From positions 7,666,765 to 7,730,764 of the forward strand of contig OX246745.1 in assembly GCA_945910005.1 (NCBI GenBank): a stretch of DNA of 64,000 bases. The letters run 5' to 3'. Below are positions 46,975-57,964 of the stretch, one piece after another (within the stretch, counting starts at the first letter, position 1; every line of letters begins with the position of its first letter). Source of the DNA: Isoperla grammatica. Taxonomy: Eukaryota > Arthropoda > Insecta > Plecoptera > Perlodidae. A program made the position numbers and the translations under genes. The notes under the pieces are model-generated. The model saw only the letters and a list, made by a program, of their open reading frames with translations, made no database searches and was not told where the DNA came from.

Positions 46975-47868
46975 TAAACAGAGTAAGCGCACCTACTACC
47001 TGTAATTAGAAGCTCCTGATACTGATAAGCAGTCGCTAGAGAGTATGTATACTGACTCACTGAGTACTGAGTACTGGCCGCGAGTATGCACTAGTAGATA
47101 TGAACAGAGTAAGCGCACCTCCTGCCTGTAATTAGAAGCTCCTGAAACTGATAAGCAGTCTCTAGAGAGTATGTATACTGAGTACTGAGTACTGAGTACT
47201 GACCGCGAGTATGCAGAAGTATGCACTAGTAGATAAGAACAGAGTAAGCTCACCTCCTGCCTGTAATTAGAAGCTCCTGAAACTGATAAGCAGTCGCTAG
47301 AGACTAGAGAGTATGTGTTCAGCGTACTGAGTACTGACCGCGAGCATGCAGAAGTATGCACTAGTAGATAAGAACAGAGTAAGCGCACCTCCTGCCTGTA
47401 ATAAGAAGCTCCTGAAACTGATAAGCAGTCGCTAGAGACTAGAGAGTATGTGTTCAGTGTACTGAGTACTGACCGCGAGCATGCAGAAGTATGCACTAGT
47501 AGATAAGAACAGAGTAAGCTCACCTCCTGCCTTTAATTAGAAGCTCCTGAAACTGATAAGCAGTCGCTAGAGACTAGAGAGTATGTGTTCAGAGTACTGA
47601 GTACTGACCGCGAGCATGCAGAAGTATGCACTAGTAGATATGAATAGAGGAAGCACACCTCCTGCCTGTAATTAGAAGCTCCTGATACTGATAAGCAGTT
47701 TCTAGAGAGTATGTGTACAATGTACTGAGTACTGACCGCGACTATGCAGAAGTAGATAGATTTGAACAGAGTAAGCGCACCTACTGCCTGTAATTAGAAG
47801 CTCCGTGTAGGTACTGATAAGCAGTCGCTAGAGAGTATGTGTACTGTGTACTGTGTACTTGGTACTGA
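46975..47868 (-). repeat. 135-bp tandem array, about seven copies
   Basis: The monomer contains GAGTAAGCGCACCTCCTGCC, GATAAGCAGTCGCTAGAG and ACTGAGTACTGACCGCGAG. The 135-bp length equals 45 codons, giving a spurious 175-codon minus-strand frame. On the minus strand most copies carry CGCGGTCAGTAC, similar to the end of the candidate first exon at 47870-47935 (GCACGGTCAGTACC), which the array adjoins. The exon end thus looks like the seed of the repeat or the first monomer. Confidence 0.9.
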
Positions 47869-47869
47869 C

Positions 47870-47935
47870 CGTGCGTTGCTCTTCTCGCGAGTCCTGATCT
47901 CGATCAGAGTTCGATCCTCCGCCTCCTCCCGACAT
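47870..47935 (-). CDS. candidate first coding exon, possibly of the RRM-like gene
   Basis: The ATG at 47935 (AAAAATGTCG) opens a 22-codon segment MSGGGGGSNSDRDQDSREEQ plus RT, with a poly-Gly start and a charged end as in many nuclear or RNA-binding proteins. It ends at ACG|GTCAGT, a donor with one mismatch. A second option, AA|GTACAC 14 bases later, would join exon A's extended acceptor at 41122 in the right phase. The preceding sequence (TCCTCCCGAC, CTCGCGAG) is CpG-rich. Membership of the same gene would imply a 6.7-kb first intron. This rests on composition and phase only. Confidence 0.35.
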
Positions 47936-48484
47936 TTTTAAAGTAACTCTAGGTCTGCGTCACCGCCAGATTTAAGAAAGGGCCAGGCAGCTACTGACGT
48001 TAATATATGATGGTTGTACTAGGGTGTAACCACCATTGTATGCATAATGCTAATGGCTCTGGATATTGGTTCACTGTGCTATGCCCAATCACGGTATAAT
48101 AAAGACTAACGTGATCGAACGATATCGAAACGCCTTCATAATCTTGTGGGAGATTTAAATGTGATGATGAGTCCATTACGCCCTGATTCTAGGCCCGCTA
48201 TTGTTTTGGTTTTAATCGTCGTAACGAAGAAGCTCGTCGCTGGGCTGTACTGGCCAGCAGAGAGTTTTGAGTGGACTCTCCGATTGACCCGTTTGATATT
48301 TCATACATTGGGGATCATGTTACCGCAGGCGACCCACTTTCCGAAATAGAAGTTTAGTACCAGTGGGAGCGATATGAGAAAAAACAAAACAACATTTCAC
48401 AGTTGTTGTATAGCACCTTAGGAGTGATTTGTCCTGCAGCACCAATCTTGTCCCTTAGGGTTTAGAATTTGAACCATTTTAAAA

Positions 48485-48634
48485 ATGGCGGCTAAACATT
48501 TTGAAATTTTAAAAATTGGAACACGAGTGCAGTATAGAGGTCGTTTTCGTGGGAAAATCCACGGTTGCCATCCTACGGTCGTAGGTCTCTTCAGGGAGCT
48601 CCTGCTGCCACCACATTTAAATGTCAGGGCGTAA
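48485..48634 (+). CDS. small unassigned open frame (49 aa)
   Basis: ATGGCGGC in a good context (AAAAATGGCGG) opens a 49-residue frame, MAAKHFEILKIGTRVQYRGR then FRGKIHGCHPTVVGLFRELL. The composition is protein-like and basic. The opposite strand is also open for 95 codons, so the evidence is weak. No homology is recognised. Confidence 0.2.
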   Translation: MAAKHFEILKIGTRVQYRGRFRGKIHGCHPTVVGLFRELLLPPHLNVRA

Positions 48635-48879
48635 CGGAGTAGCGGTTTGTATCCTAGACATGGGGTTGAGTTGGGTGTCGTTTTCGGGTATTTTCGCACT
48701 CCCAAATACTATAGTGGCCTTATAAATGTCCTACATGACACCTTTATCATAATTAATCGCAATTGTTGAAAAGGGCGCATCCCCTTGGGCCCTTGCTTGT
48801 CTTTGAACAGCGTCCACCGTCTGGTGGTGCAGAATAACTTTGTGTCAAAGGAGTGGCTGTACTCGTAAGCTTCAATACA

Positions 48880-48990
48880 AGCATATTCGCCTTATGAATG
48901 AAGAAAAGCTTTTCGATTCAGTAGCGGGAATCGAACTGGTGACCTTCTGAAGTAGCCTCGTATGCTGGCACTAACCAGCTCTATCGACCA
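48880..48990 (-). mobile_element. tRNA-derived SINE head
   Basis: On the minus strand GGTTAGTGCCAGC-like and GGTCACCAGTTCGATTCCCG (box B) sequences lie in tRNA order, following TCGATAGAGCTGGTTAGTGC (box A-like). The body continues towards AAGGCGAATA, shared with the copies at 55.4 and 57.1 kb. Confidence 0.55.
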
Positions 48991-49318
48991 GTTATGATGT
49001 TTTACTTTCACATGTGTTTTTATAAAGTTAGACAAATAAATAATAATAGAACATTGGAAAGTGGAAAAGGACGCAACGAAAGAATTGGAATTCTCAGTTA
49101 TTACATTTCATACACAAAGCAGTTTGAAAGTAGGTATATCTACGAAAATAAATTTCAGAAAAAATCTTTCTAAAATCAGCTTTACATTGGGGCTTTCTTT
49201 GAAAATTAGAATAATTTCAAGTGTTCATGCTCTGTGTATGTGCATGTCTGCAGCTAGTATAGGGAAGAGGTATTCTGTACCCAGTATTAACTCTTATTGA
49301 CTACTGTAGGACTAAGCC

Positions 49319-49490
49319 TCAAATGCATAGTCGTTCCTCACGTGCTCCTTAACTCAGCCTTTCCTCAGACTCGCCCAACTACCAATCACAGAGCAGCATT
49401 GTCATATGAACTGCACTCTGTGATTGGTGGTTGGGCGAGTCTGAGGAAAGGCTGAGTTGAGGAGCACGTGAGGAACGACTATGCATTTGA
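49319..49490. mobile_element. 172-bp foldback element
   Basis: Left arm TCAAATGCATAGTCGTTCCT, CACGTGCTCCT, CAGACTCGCCCAAC and its complement at the right form a near-perfect hairpin with a loop of about 20 bp. It includes CACGTG and CCAATCA words in each arm, so it could also bring promoter-like sites. No target duplication is clear. Confidence 0.8.
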
Positions 49491-49978
49491 CCCTTTATAT
49501 GGCTAGTGTACGGAGTAGAGAATAACTCGTCACTACAAACACTACACATGTCATTGTAGCCGGCGATGAAGTCGTGGTTGTCAATGTCAACGTGAAAGTT
49601 TAAGGTAATTTAGTATGCAAATGAGGTGATGAGGGTAGGATTGTGAATTATAAGTAAATTAAATGTTTTGTGGTAATTTAGAAACTGACACGATCATAAT
49701 TAATTAACATCAAGAGGTGTTTTTTTATTTAACTTCATTATTTGGTAGGAAAATACAGTGGAAGTACACGACGAATGACAGGCGCCAAGTGTCTACAATT
49801 ATTCATAACGCTTCAACGAAGACAGGAGACACTATTCTGCACATTAGGTACACCTGAACGAACAACTAGGTTGTTGATAAAAATCGCCAGCAAAGAACAC
49901 ATGATCAAGTGAAGGAGGGAGGTTCCTTGAAGCAACAGTGCAGTGTGATAAATCTTAGGGCAAGAAGCCTGACCAAGG

Positions 49979-50470
49979 TAGGGTGACCAGATGGTTAAGA
50001 CTCAATTTCGGGACACTTTTTTCTCTAACCCAATGGAGGTGAAAATACGGTCAGAAGTTAAATTTTCGCTGAAAGTGAAACGGTGACAGTAGTTTTTGCA
50101 ATTATTTAAATTTTCTGACTCGATATTAAGATTTTTGATATTTTTATTCCATATTAATAGCGGTGTAGCCGTGCCTTGCCGGTGCATTGCACGCTAGCGC
50201 TCTACTAGGGAAGCGCAAGCGAATGAGACTGTCTACGCAACAGACAGTTGTGGCGGCGCTCCGAATTAAAAATTTAATTACCATTGACCTCTTCTCTTCT
50301 TTGTTTTTTCCTAGTTGAAATTTGTAAATTTTGAACCCTAAATCCAAGAAAATTGTGAATTCACCTATTTCGGTACAAAGGGCTTCCCGAAATAAAACAT
50401 TTCGGGACGCGGGACGCTTGTGGCAAATTCGGGACTGTCCCGCATTTTTCGGGACGTTTGGTCCCCCTAT
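49979..50470. mobile_element. DNA-element relic with TAGGG(T/G)GACC ends
   Basis: Left TAGGGTGACCAGATGG and right, reverse-complemented, TAGGGGGACCAAACGTCCCG are inverted. Next to the right end lies GGGACTGTCCCGCATTTTTC, a pattern of GGGAC/GTCCC palindromes known from old non-autonomous DNA elements in animals. No coding capacity is seen. The superfamily is unassigned. Confidence 0.55.
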
Positions 50471-50984
50471 TCATATCTGATTCTCTATTTCCTCATACGC
50501 CTAGATGTAGTTTACAGTTTTCACATTGTGCAGTCGATGTTATATTATACCACGATGGGTTTCTGGGCGGGACCCCCCTTCGAAGGACGACCGATTGACA
50601 ACTTCCTGCGGAAACTATACAGGGCGAAATTAACCTTTCAGAATCTCTTCGTTTCCTGGCTAGCACTTGTTTTATTATTTCTTGAAATGGTTCTAAAAGT
50701 GCTACACCTTCATTTCTTGCGTCTAGTTATATCTTATTGTCCTTTACTTAAGTCTTCTTTGTGCAACTCGGTTAATTGGTCTAATTCAAATAATTAACGA
50801 AAGTGTGTTGACCTCAAATAATAATAAACTAACCCTAACAAATGATCGTAATTGGATGGTTGTAGCATTGTAACACAAAAACTCTGACCCCCGCCCAGAT
50901 AATGTTCCATCAGTTACATTTGCTCGGAAGAAATTGGGATAGCTTTTAAACGAATATAATAGCTTTCTGTCTATTCTTTAAGGC

Positions 50985-51130
50985 TGTACGTCGGCCCTGC
51001 GTATAATCCCTGATTTCTGCCACTTAAAATTGCTTCAAAAGTGTTCAAAATTAAACCAAGATGTCATGCTCTGGAGAATTTACTGCTCTTTCTTATGAAT
51101 GTTTTTTCTTCCAGTAAATATTACCGTTTT
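50985..51130. mobile_element. partial copy of the foldback family at 57.6 kb
   Basis: TTTAAGGCTGTACGTC, then TGTCATGCTCTGGAGAAT, TTTCTTATGAATGTTTTTTC and AATATTACCGTTTTT match the left arm of 57555-57960 in order. The right arm is missing. Confidence 0.5.
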
Positions 51131-51554
51131 TCTAATGTTTATATTTAACTTTCCAATTTACATTGTACTTGTTACAAATCTACAATCTATTTTTGTTACT
51201 CCTTTGTTACTGGCAGCAACAGGTGAAACTTTTAGGAAAAGAAAGTATAACATTTTGATTTGAATGTAATTTGAGTCCAAGATTTTTAATGGCCGACCCC
51301 ACCCCCCAACCCCCAAGGAACAGCACAGGATGTCGCCTTCACTCTCACCCTCACTTCGATGGTGCTAGGGGAAGGGAGGGAGCAGGAGGTGAAGGGGGGA
51401 GGCGTTATCCACGAGTTCAATAAATATTGTATGAAAGACTGTAGCGTCTCGGGAATGGCTTTATTTGGCCACGCGTACCAGGCGTCCTGTAGTAAGAAGC
51501 CGACTGCCTCCTACAACACGAAGTACGAACAAGTTCGAAAGGGTATTCTAAGTG

Positions 51555-51780
51555 ACAGACGTTTTAAATGTTCGACACTTCGGTCATTTGGGGTGTCGAA
51601 CATTTGGGATGTTAATCAAATGGGATGTCGATCATTTGGGACATCTGTCAACTGACCACCAAAGCAAACTTTATCGGTCAAACAAGGTGTCGGACATTTG
51701 TAATGTCAGACATTTAGGATTTCAATCAAATATAATGTCTATCAGATTGGCGTGTCGGACACACGGGCTGCTTCCGATAT
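51555..51780. repeat. short interspersed GTCGAACATTTGGGAT-type repeats
   Basis: Words such as TGTCG(A/G)(A/T)CATTTG(G/T)GA recur six or more times at about 18-20 bp spacing, in two clusters separated by about 60 bp. A decayed short tandem repeat is likely. Confidence 0.6.
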
Positions 51781-51799
51781 TCGTGTCTAAAGAATTAGC

Positions 51800-53010
51800 G
51801 TAGAGTTCAACCATTATTGGCATTGCAATGGAGAGTTTAACTAGAGTTCCAATCTTGAGTGCCGCACAAACCTAGGGCAGGTTGAGAAACTGAGAAATAC
51901 GTGTCACTTTCAATATTTACCATGTACAAAGCCCATTTGACACAACGTCAGAGGACGCCACGCCACCTGTTGCTAGTAGCCTAGACACCCGTGTAACGTA
52001 CGGACACGAGTTGCATGGGGGCATGAGTCATTCTCACTCACTCATCGTTATCGTTATCAAAATAGGTTACACAAACCTCAAATGTCGCCATGTCGGTTAG
52101 TACAGGAGGGTCCACACATGGGAAGAAGTACCTTGAAGTGCGCGTAGCTGCCGCCATTTGAGGTCAAACAAAGGTAGAGAAAAAAAATCTTAATACGGAA
52201 ATTTTGAAAATTGTTGAAAATTGTTGTTAAAATAGACATAGAAATGACATTTGTTGATATTATTTTGTTGGAAGTTGGAAGTTGCACGTGCGGATTTTCC
52301 CGATGAGTTGAAAAGTTTCAAGATAATATAGTTATAACCTCATAGATCGGGAACTTTCGAAGACATGTGTTGGTCCAAAAAGAAGCTGAAACCATGAATT
52401 ATTTGGAACTGAAGTAAGATACGGGAGAACAGAATACACTTCTCTGGCAGTTCACACCTTACCTGTACACCAAGCATTTATAACAGTCCTGTCAAGTTGG
52501 CCAACCAACTTCCAGCCATTGTCTTAAAACCCTAGTCTAATCCCCAAAACAGGAACTTTGAAAGTTCAGTTACGTCTGCTAAAAAAGGAACTGATCCAAG
52601 TTCCCGCTTTTTTATTTTCTTATGTAGCCCTATAACTGAAACGTATCGCGTTCCTTTTAAAATCACTTTTAATCAAATTATTTAAGTAATTACTCGCAGA
52701 CTCGCCCGGTCTCCGTCCAATTCCACCACTTGGAATCTGACAAGGGGATGGCACCATTTTAGGAAACACGGGAAGTCCCAGGATATATATATATTTTATA
52801 CTTAAGTTTACGATATCAGGTACTGGAATTTGGCGGGATTTCGACAGCTAAAGAAACATTAAGGAATGTTAAATTCGTTCCAAATTCCCAAGAAATAATA
52901 ACTTTTATCTTATAAGTTCCTGATGTAAGAATGGAACGCGTTCCCATTAAAGTTCCTTCCCAAGACTGCTTAAAACCAAGGCTGGTCGTTACTTCAACTT
53001 TAGTGCTCTA
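51800..53010. other. no gene seen
   Basis: I found nothing with clear ends. GAACTTTGAAAGTTC-like words near 52345 and 52555 may be remains of a repeat. Confidence 0.35.
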
Positions 53011-53014
53011 ATTT

Positions 53015-53350
53015 GTACGTTAGTGTTCCCGCGGGTAAAAAGTTATTAAGCTTTTTATTAGGGATGACCAACTTGACGTCAAGTTATAGCCATCCACTTT
53101 TTTAATTGGAGACTTTATGGATATTTTCTTTCACCTATCGCGTTAGTGGTACGTTAGTGCTTCTACGGGTAAAAAGTTAAGGCTTTTAATTAGGACTGGC
53201 GCCACTTTTTGAATTAAAACTAAGAGATATTTTCTTCCGCTCGTCGATAGTGCTGGTTAGTGGTTAGTACCCTAAAATGAACGCTAATACTCCCACGAGT
53301 AAAACGTTAATATGCTTAAAGTAAGGGATGGCCAACTTGATGTAAATTTA
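53015..53350. repeat. diverged ~130-bp tandem repeat (about 3 copies)
   Basis: GTTAGTG(T/C)T(T/C)C...CGGGTAAAAAGTTA and a following TTAGGGATG(A/G)CCAACTTGA(C/T)GT recur three times with heavy divergence. Confidence 0.5.
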
Positions 53351-54050
53351 GCGGTACGGTTCAGCCAATCATCTTCGATACAAATTATATTCGTCAGACT
53401 TAATTTTATAGTTGTGATTGTTCTCTGTGTGTGCAAGATTTCGAGGACCACGATTGCCTATCTTATGGATTCTAGATCATTATGAAAATGGTCTATTATA
53501 ATTATATTCTCCAACTTCTTTAGCAAGATTAAATTTTATGAAGTGCTTTTTAATTTTTCTACAAGCCTTGAGCTGTTCACACCTTCTGATTTTAATTAAC
53601 TCTTCTGGATAAAGATTATCTACAATTACTTTCGATGGATTAATGGGTTCAGCCGTCGGTACAAATACTTTTCTAAAGTGTTATGTGTTAACAGACGAAA
53701 AGCATCTGTGAATGAAAGATGGTATCGTTCAACGTATACGCGAGTCGTGAATGTGTGGATTCATTATTCGCATCTCATAAAAACTGAGTAACCGTAAAAT
53801 ACGTGATCTCTCTGAGAAGAAAACGGTTTCTCTGTTAGTGGTAACTAATCAATAATGTGGAATAGAGTTCATGGGAGATATTGAATATAATCCTCAAGAA
53901 AGGCTGAATGGTTATACCCGGGGAAGGGGGTAGAACACCAAACCATTGCGTAATTGTCTTACTGGCTTTCGGAGTTCAATATTTCCTGTATGAGTTACTG
54001 ATGTCACTTTTTTTATCAAGCCACCGAGTTACAGGAAAAAGAGTTTTTAA
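53351..54050. other. no gene seen
   Basis: AT-rich spacer before the CTT microsatellite; no coding or repeat structure noted. Confidence 0.35.
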
Positions 54051-54053
54051 AAT

Positions 54054-54162
54054 TCTCTTCTTCTTCTTCTTCTTCTTCTTCTTCTTCTTCTTCTTCTTCT
54101 TCTTCTTCTTCTTCTTCTTCTTCTTCTTCTTCTTCTTCTTCTTCTTCTTCTTCTTCTTCTTC
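54054..54162. repeat. (TTC)n microsatellite, about 35 copies
   Basis: Homopurine/homopyrimidine tract able to form triplex (H-DNA). The poly-Phe and poly-Lys frames across it are artefacts. Confidence 0.98.
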
Positions 54163-54629
54163 GTCGTCTTCTGCTCCTCCTCCCCCTCTTCCAGTAACAT
54201 TTTAGTAGTTTTTCGTTTCGTTTCTTTGTATGGGAACAATAGTTTACGCAGAAAGAGTTGGCTGCCGCTATTTGATTAATGGGCTGTCATAGTGCGCTAT
54301 GAAAATCACTCCCAATAAAGTAATTCGAGTTTGTGATAGCTGAAATTGAATCCTCTTGAGCTGGTACGCCGGAAGCTCAGCACTCACCGTGCGTGCTTTC
54401 GCTTCCACATCTTACCTATGTTTTAGTAAACGACTAATGTTTTTTGGGGTGTGGCCCGCCATTATGAAGAGTAAAAGACTCATATCCTGATGGCGCCATT
54501 TCGAGGGTAGCCGCTTTTAGTGGAATTAATTCCATGCATGGCTGGTGGCTATCTAGGGCGCGGCCCATATTGCTGCCATGAGCCGGCGTGCGGCGCCCAA
54601 CTGGCAACTGTTACTGTACTGGCGAGCAC

Positions 54630-54772
54630 GTCAGCGCTGCACGTCCACGCTACACGTCCACAATACACGTCCACGCTACACGTCTTAGCTACACGTCCAA
54701 GCTACACGTCCAAGCTGCATGAACAGTCCGTACGTGGTACGTCCAAGCTGCATCAGTCCGTACGTCCATGCT
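54630..54772. repeat. imperfect TACACGTCCA(A/C)G repeat
   Basis: Some ten copies of CACGTCCA(C/A) or GTACGTCCA at 10-13 bp spacing. It may be chance-amplified low-complexity sequence. Confidence 0.75.
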
Positions 54773-55404
54773 GGAGGTGCTGATGAAGGGAAACATTTAT
54801 CGAGACGAGACCTGTTTCACTCCAAATACAGATTCACACAGGAGAAACTGAAGGCTGTATCCACTCACGCATTGCACATTGCATTCCATTTCCAAGTGCT
54901 AAATCTTTTTTATATTGTTATTGTTAGATCTATGTATTTATTTGCATTTTTGCGTGGAGCGCCCACTGGGAATGGTAGAATAAAGAAAGTAATAGAGGGT
55001 GATAGCAAGATAATATCCCCCTAACCTTCACTAGTTCATTAGCGTGCATCTTATATTATAATATTATAATGGTTCTCACTGAGTAGTCCCGAATCGCTCG
55101 TGTGTACTGTACTTTGTAAAACAGTATTTGAAAACTTGAGTTGACCATGCAAATGCACACTTAGTGGAAGAACGGCTAAATGTATTGAGCGTGACTCCAG
55201 TGACGCCAGCCCCCCTGATGGCTGGAGCTAAGTTTAATAACCCAAATGGTTTTGATTGCTTAAACGAACGTCTTAGTTGCGACGAATAAGAATTCTGATC
55301 TGATGTAGAGTAACTATGCCTCCACTCTTTAGGTGACTAACTAATAAATGGGGTAATTGGTATAGTTGGGAAGGGATGTTCGAGAGATTTTAGTATGACG
55401 TATA

Positions 55405-55525
55405 TATACACAGAATTCGCCTTTTGACTGGGAAAGTCAGGGTTTCCGATAGCGGGTATAAAACTGGCGACCTCCAGAATTCGGACATCGTGTGCTACGC
55501 ACTGAGCCATCTCGATCCGTTTTTT
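55405..55525 (-). mobile_element. tRNA-derived SINE, best-preserved head
   Basis: Minus-strand reading gives GATGGCTCAGTGCGTAGCAC (box A) and GGTCGCCAGTTTTATACCCG (box B-like), then AACCCTGAC and AAAAGGCGAATT in the body. The box B is imperfect. It is the same family as 2565-2735, 48880-48990 and 57135-57255. Confidence 0.65.
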
Positions 55526-55529
55526 TTAG

Positions 55530-56730
55530 TCAAATATAATATATATTATATCTTGTTTTATCGCTAAATGATTTCCACTTCCAAAACACTGATTTAATTT
55601 TCACGATACTTAAATCAGCATTCGAAAATGATCCAGTCGTTATACTTGGACCCAAAACGGTAACCAAACCTTGTGCACTTATTGAGATAAAAATAGTACT
55701 GTTAAAAGTGTACCGTATTTTAAACTTTTGACTGCCATTTAGTTCACAATTTTTTTAACAAACACAGAAGTAAATATATATAAACTTATTTAGCAAATTT
55801 AGGTATAGAGTATTGTTGTCTGCTGTTGGGGCGCATACAATTCTAGGCATTTACAAATTTCGGTTGAGTTTGGATAGGGAGCGTATAGAATGTTCTGACC
55901 CACACGGCCGGCACCCATGCCTCTAAAAATAGCAAAGCCAATTTAAATATGCAACAGTTCGGTGAAGTGTGCTGTGTGCTACGGTTCTCAATCTTCTCTC
56001 TATAAGATGTCGTTATGGGGGTGTCACTCGTCGGTAAAAGAACACTCATGTTCCGAGGTGACTTTTTCCAGACTCCGGCAATGAATAAGTGTTGAATATA
56101 GCTACCTTTTCTGCAATTAACATTTTTGTATCAATTTACTCGTTATCATGAACTTTGAAGCATTACCAAGAAGTTTGTTATAAATTCAAGATAAATATGA
56201 CATGAAATGGGCGCCTATGCGCCTACAACTATATTGAGTGCTGAATACCTTAACAATTAGTGAGTAGGTTAAAATAGTAAATGAAACGCTTAATGTATGT
56301 ATCGACATTTAGCAACATTAGAAAATTGACTTTCAAGTTTAGTTTCATGCTATAGACCAGTGATTTTGATTTATTAGAGAGTCTTGCTTCAAAAGATGTT
56401 TACGCACATTTTTTAGTAACATTTTTCTGACGATTACTTGAAGTGGATCCAAGTTCTTTGAATTCTCAAGACTCTGAGCATGCAAATAAAGTGAAATATC
56501 TTCGCGCCCTTCCAAAGAAATAATAACTACAAAAAACAGGCGGTTCATTTCCATATGAATGTAAATAATATGTTCATAACTTTTGGTGCGCCCTACTTTC
56601 TGGGTGAGTTGCTGTTCTTAGACATACTTAGTTATATCCCTTACGATTTGTACCTTGTGAGACTCCCATTTATGTATTCACTTACTAAAGCTACTGTTCT
56701 TACTATTCACTTACTATTCATGTAATGATG
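55530..56730. other. no gene assigned
   Basis: A minus-strand segment at about 56440-56520 (LEGREDISLYLHAQSLENSK in part) is protein-like but has no partner exon in phase. Otherwise AT-rich with nothing recognisable. Confidence 0.3.
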
Positions 56731-56734
56731 TATT

Positions 56735-56800
56735 GATGTATTGATGTATTCATTTATTCATTTATTCATTTATTCATTCATTCATTTATTCATTCATTCG
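56735..56800. repeat. (ATTC/ATTT)n microsatellite
   Basis: About 15 tetranucleotide units with mixed ATTC and ATTT after a TGATGTAT repeat. Confidence 0.9.
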
Positions 56801-56991
56801 TCATTATATTAGTGTATTTATTTATTTAATATATTATATCCTATTTAGTCTATCGTTTTTTTCGAGGTTTTTTTCCTCAATCGTAAAGGCGAATGCTGGG
56901 ATTGAGTGTAACATCCCCCCCCCCTTAGACACCCCTAACTGTACACCCCTACTGTCCTTCCTAACTGTACAAACAACCTAACATAACATAC

Positions 56992-57164
56992 CTGGTGAGT
57001 GTGAGTGATCGTCGGTTAGCAGTAATAATAACTGTTTTGTAGGAACCCTGACCACTGACCAGGAACAATTCATGCTTGTCTTCAAGTGAGACTATGTATT
57101 GTGGTGCTTCGAATAGTTGGGAGACAATCCCAGCATTCGCCTTGTGACCTATCACGGAAAAACC
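56992..57164 (-). CDS. splice-flanked open segment, partly SINE-derived
   Basis: The segment lies between acceptor CCTTGACTGTAG and donor CTCACCAG|GTATGT. It is open from its first base over 57 codons (phase 0 in, phase 2 out) and reads GFSVIGHKANAGIVSQLFEA then PQYIVSLEDKHELFLVSG. It looks coding by composition. However, its first 40 bases (GGTTTTTCCGTGATAGGTCA, then AAGGCGAATGCTGGGATTG) match SINE body phrases seen elsewhere here, and a 19-bp inverted copy of AAGGCGAATGCTGGGATTG lies at 56887-56905. It is either an exon that took in SINE sequence or a chance open frame in repeat DNA. Confidence 0.25.
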
Positions 57165-57255
57165 CTACAGTCAAGGTTGCCAGTGGTCGCAATCCCACCA
57201 GAGACCTCCCGAATTGGAGCCTCGTGTGCTATCAGTTATGTATTGTGGCTTAGAT
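57135..57255 (-). mobile_element. tRNA-derived SINE, diverged
   Basis: On the minus strand GATAGCACACGAGGCTCCAA, GGTGGGATTGCGACCACTGG and AAGGCGAATGCTGGGATTGT appear in SINE order. Box A is poor. Confidence 0.5.
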
Positions 57256-57554
57256 CCCAATTTTGGTAATGCCACTGATAGTGTGGATTCATCTTCATAT
57301 TTCACCTGTTGCTTCTAACAATCTCGTTATACTGCATCGTTCTAGCACGTGCCATCATTATAATCCATCTCCACGCCACGACACGCCATTATTACGATTT
57401 GTGGCCTTTCTGAAGGCTGGCACCGTTCCCACAGTAGTACACACAGTTCTTCAGGGATGCTTTCTCACCGTCGGGGAGTTAGCCAAGGTAATTGCAGACA
57501 TATTTCACAAACATGTATTCAAATACCGAATAATTATTCTTCCCTTATTGATTT

Positions 57555-57960
57555 TAAGGCTGTATGTCCGCTTAGTCTGTGGAACCACCGATTTCGGTCT
57601 GTTAAAATTGGTTTAAAATGTATTTAAATTGTCCTAAATAAAAATTCAAACTATGTCATCCTGTAGAGAATAGAATCCTTTTTCTTACGAATGTTTTTTT
57701 GTTCCAAACAATATTTCCATTTTTTCAGATGTTCTTAATTACTTTTTGTAATGTGATGTAGCTGGACACCTTTCACACCTAATTAAGAACATATTCTGCA
57801 AAACGGAAATACCTATTGGAATAAAAAAACTATTCATAAGAAAGAACACAACATTCTCTATAGGCGGACATTATTTTGATTTTCTTTGGGGACAGTTTAA
57901 AACTGTTTTAAAACCATTTTAAAGGACCGAAATAGGGTGTTCCGCAAGGTAAGTGAATCC
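57555..57960. mobile_element. ~400-bp imperfect foldback element
   Basis: Left GTGGAACCACCGATTTCGGT pairs with right ACCGAAATAGGGTGTTCCGC; left AGAATAGAATCCTTTTTCTT and ATTTCCATTTTTTCAG pair with right-arm sequences GAAAGAACACAACATTCT and CAAAACGGAAAT. The arms are well diverged, so the element is old. It is related to 50985-51130. Confidence 0.6.
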
Positions 57961-57964
57961 TTCT

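Noticed and set aside
46996..47523. 175-codon minus-strand frame with 45-residue repeats
   Set aside because: The 135-bp monomer is a multiple of three, so an open frame persists by itself; cysteine- and serine-rich composition and frame breaks in the outer copies argue against coding.
48418..48705. 95-codon minus-strand frame
   Set aside because: It is antisense to an equally plausible small plus frame and has no recognisable motif; neither is well supported.
53908..54279. 123-codon poly-Phe frame and 87-codon poly-Lys frame
   Set aside because: They are translations of the TTC microsatellite.
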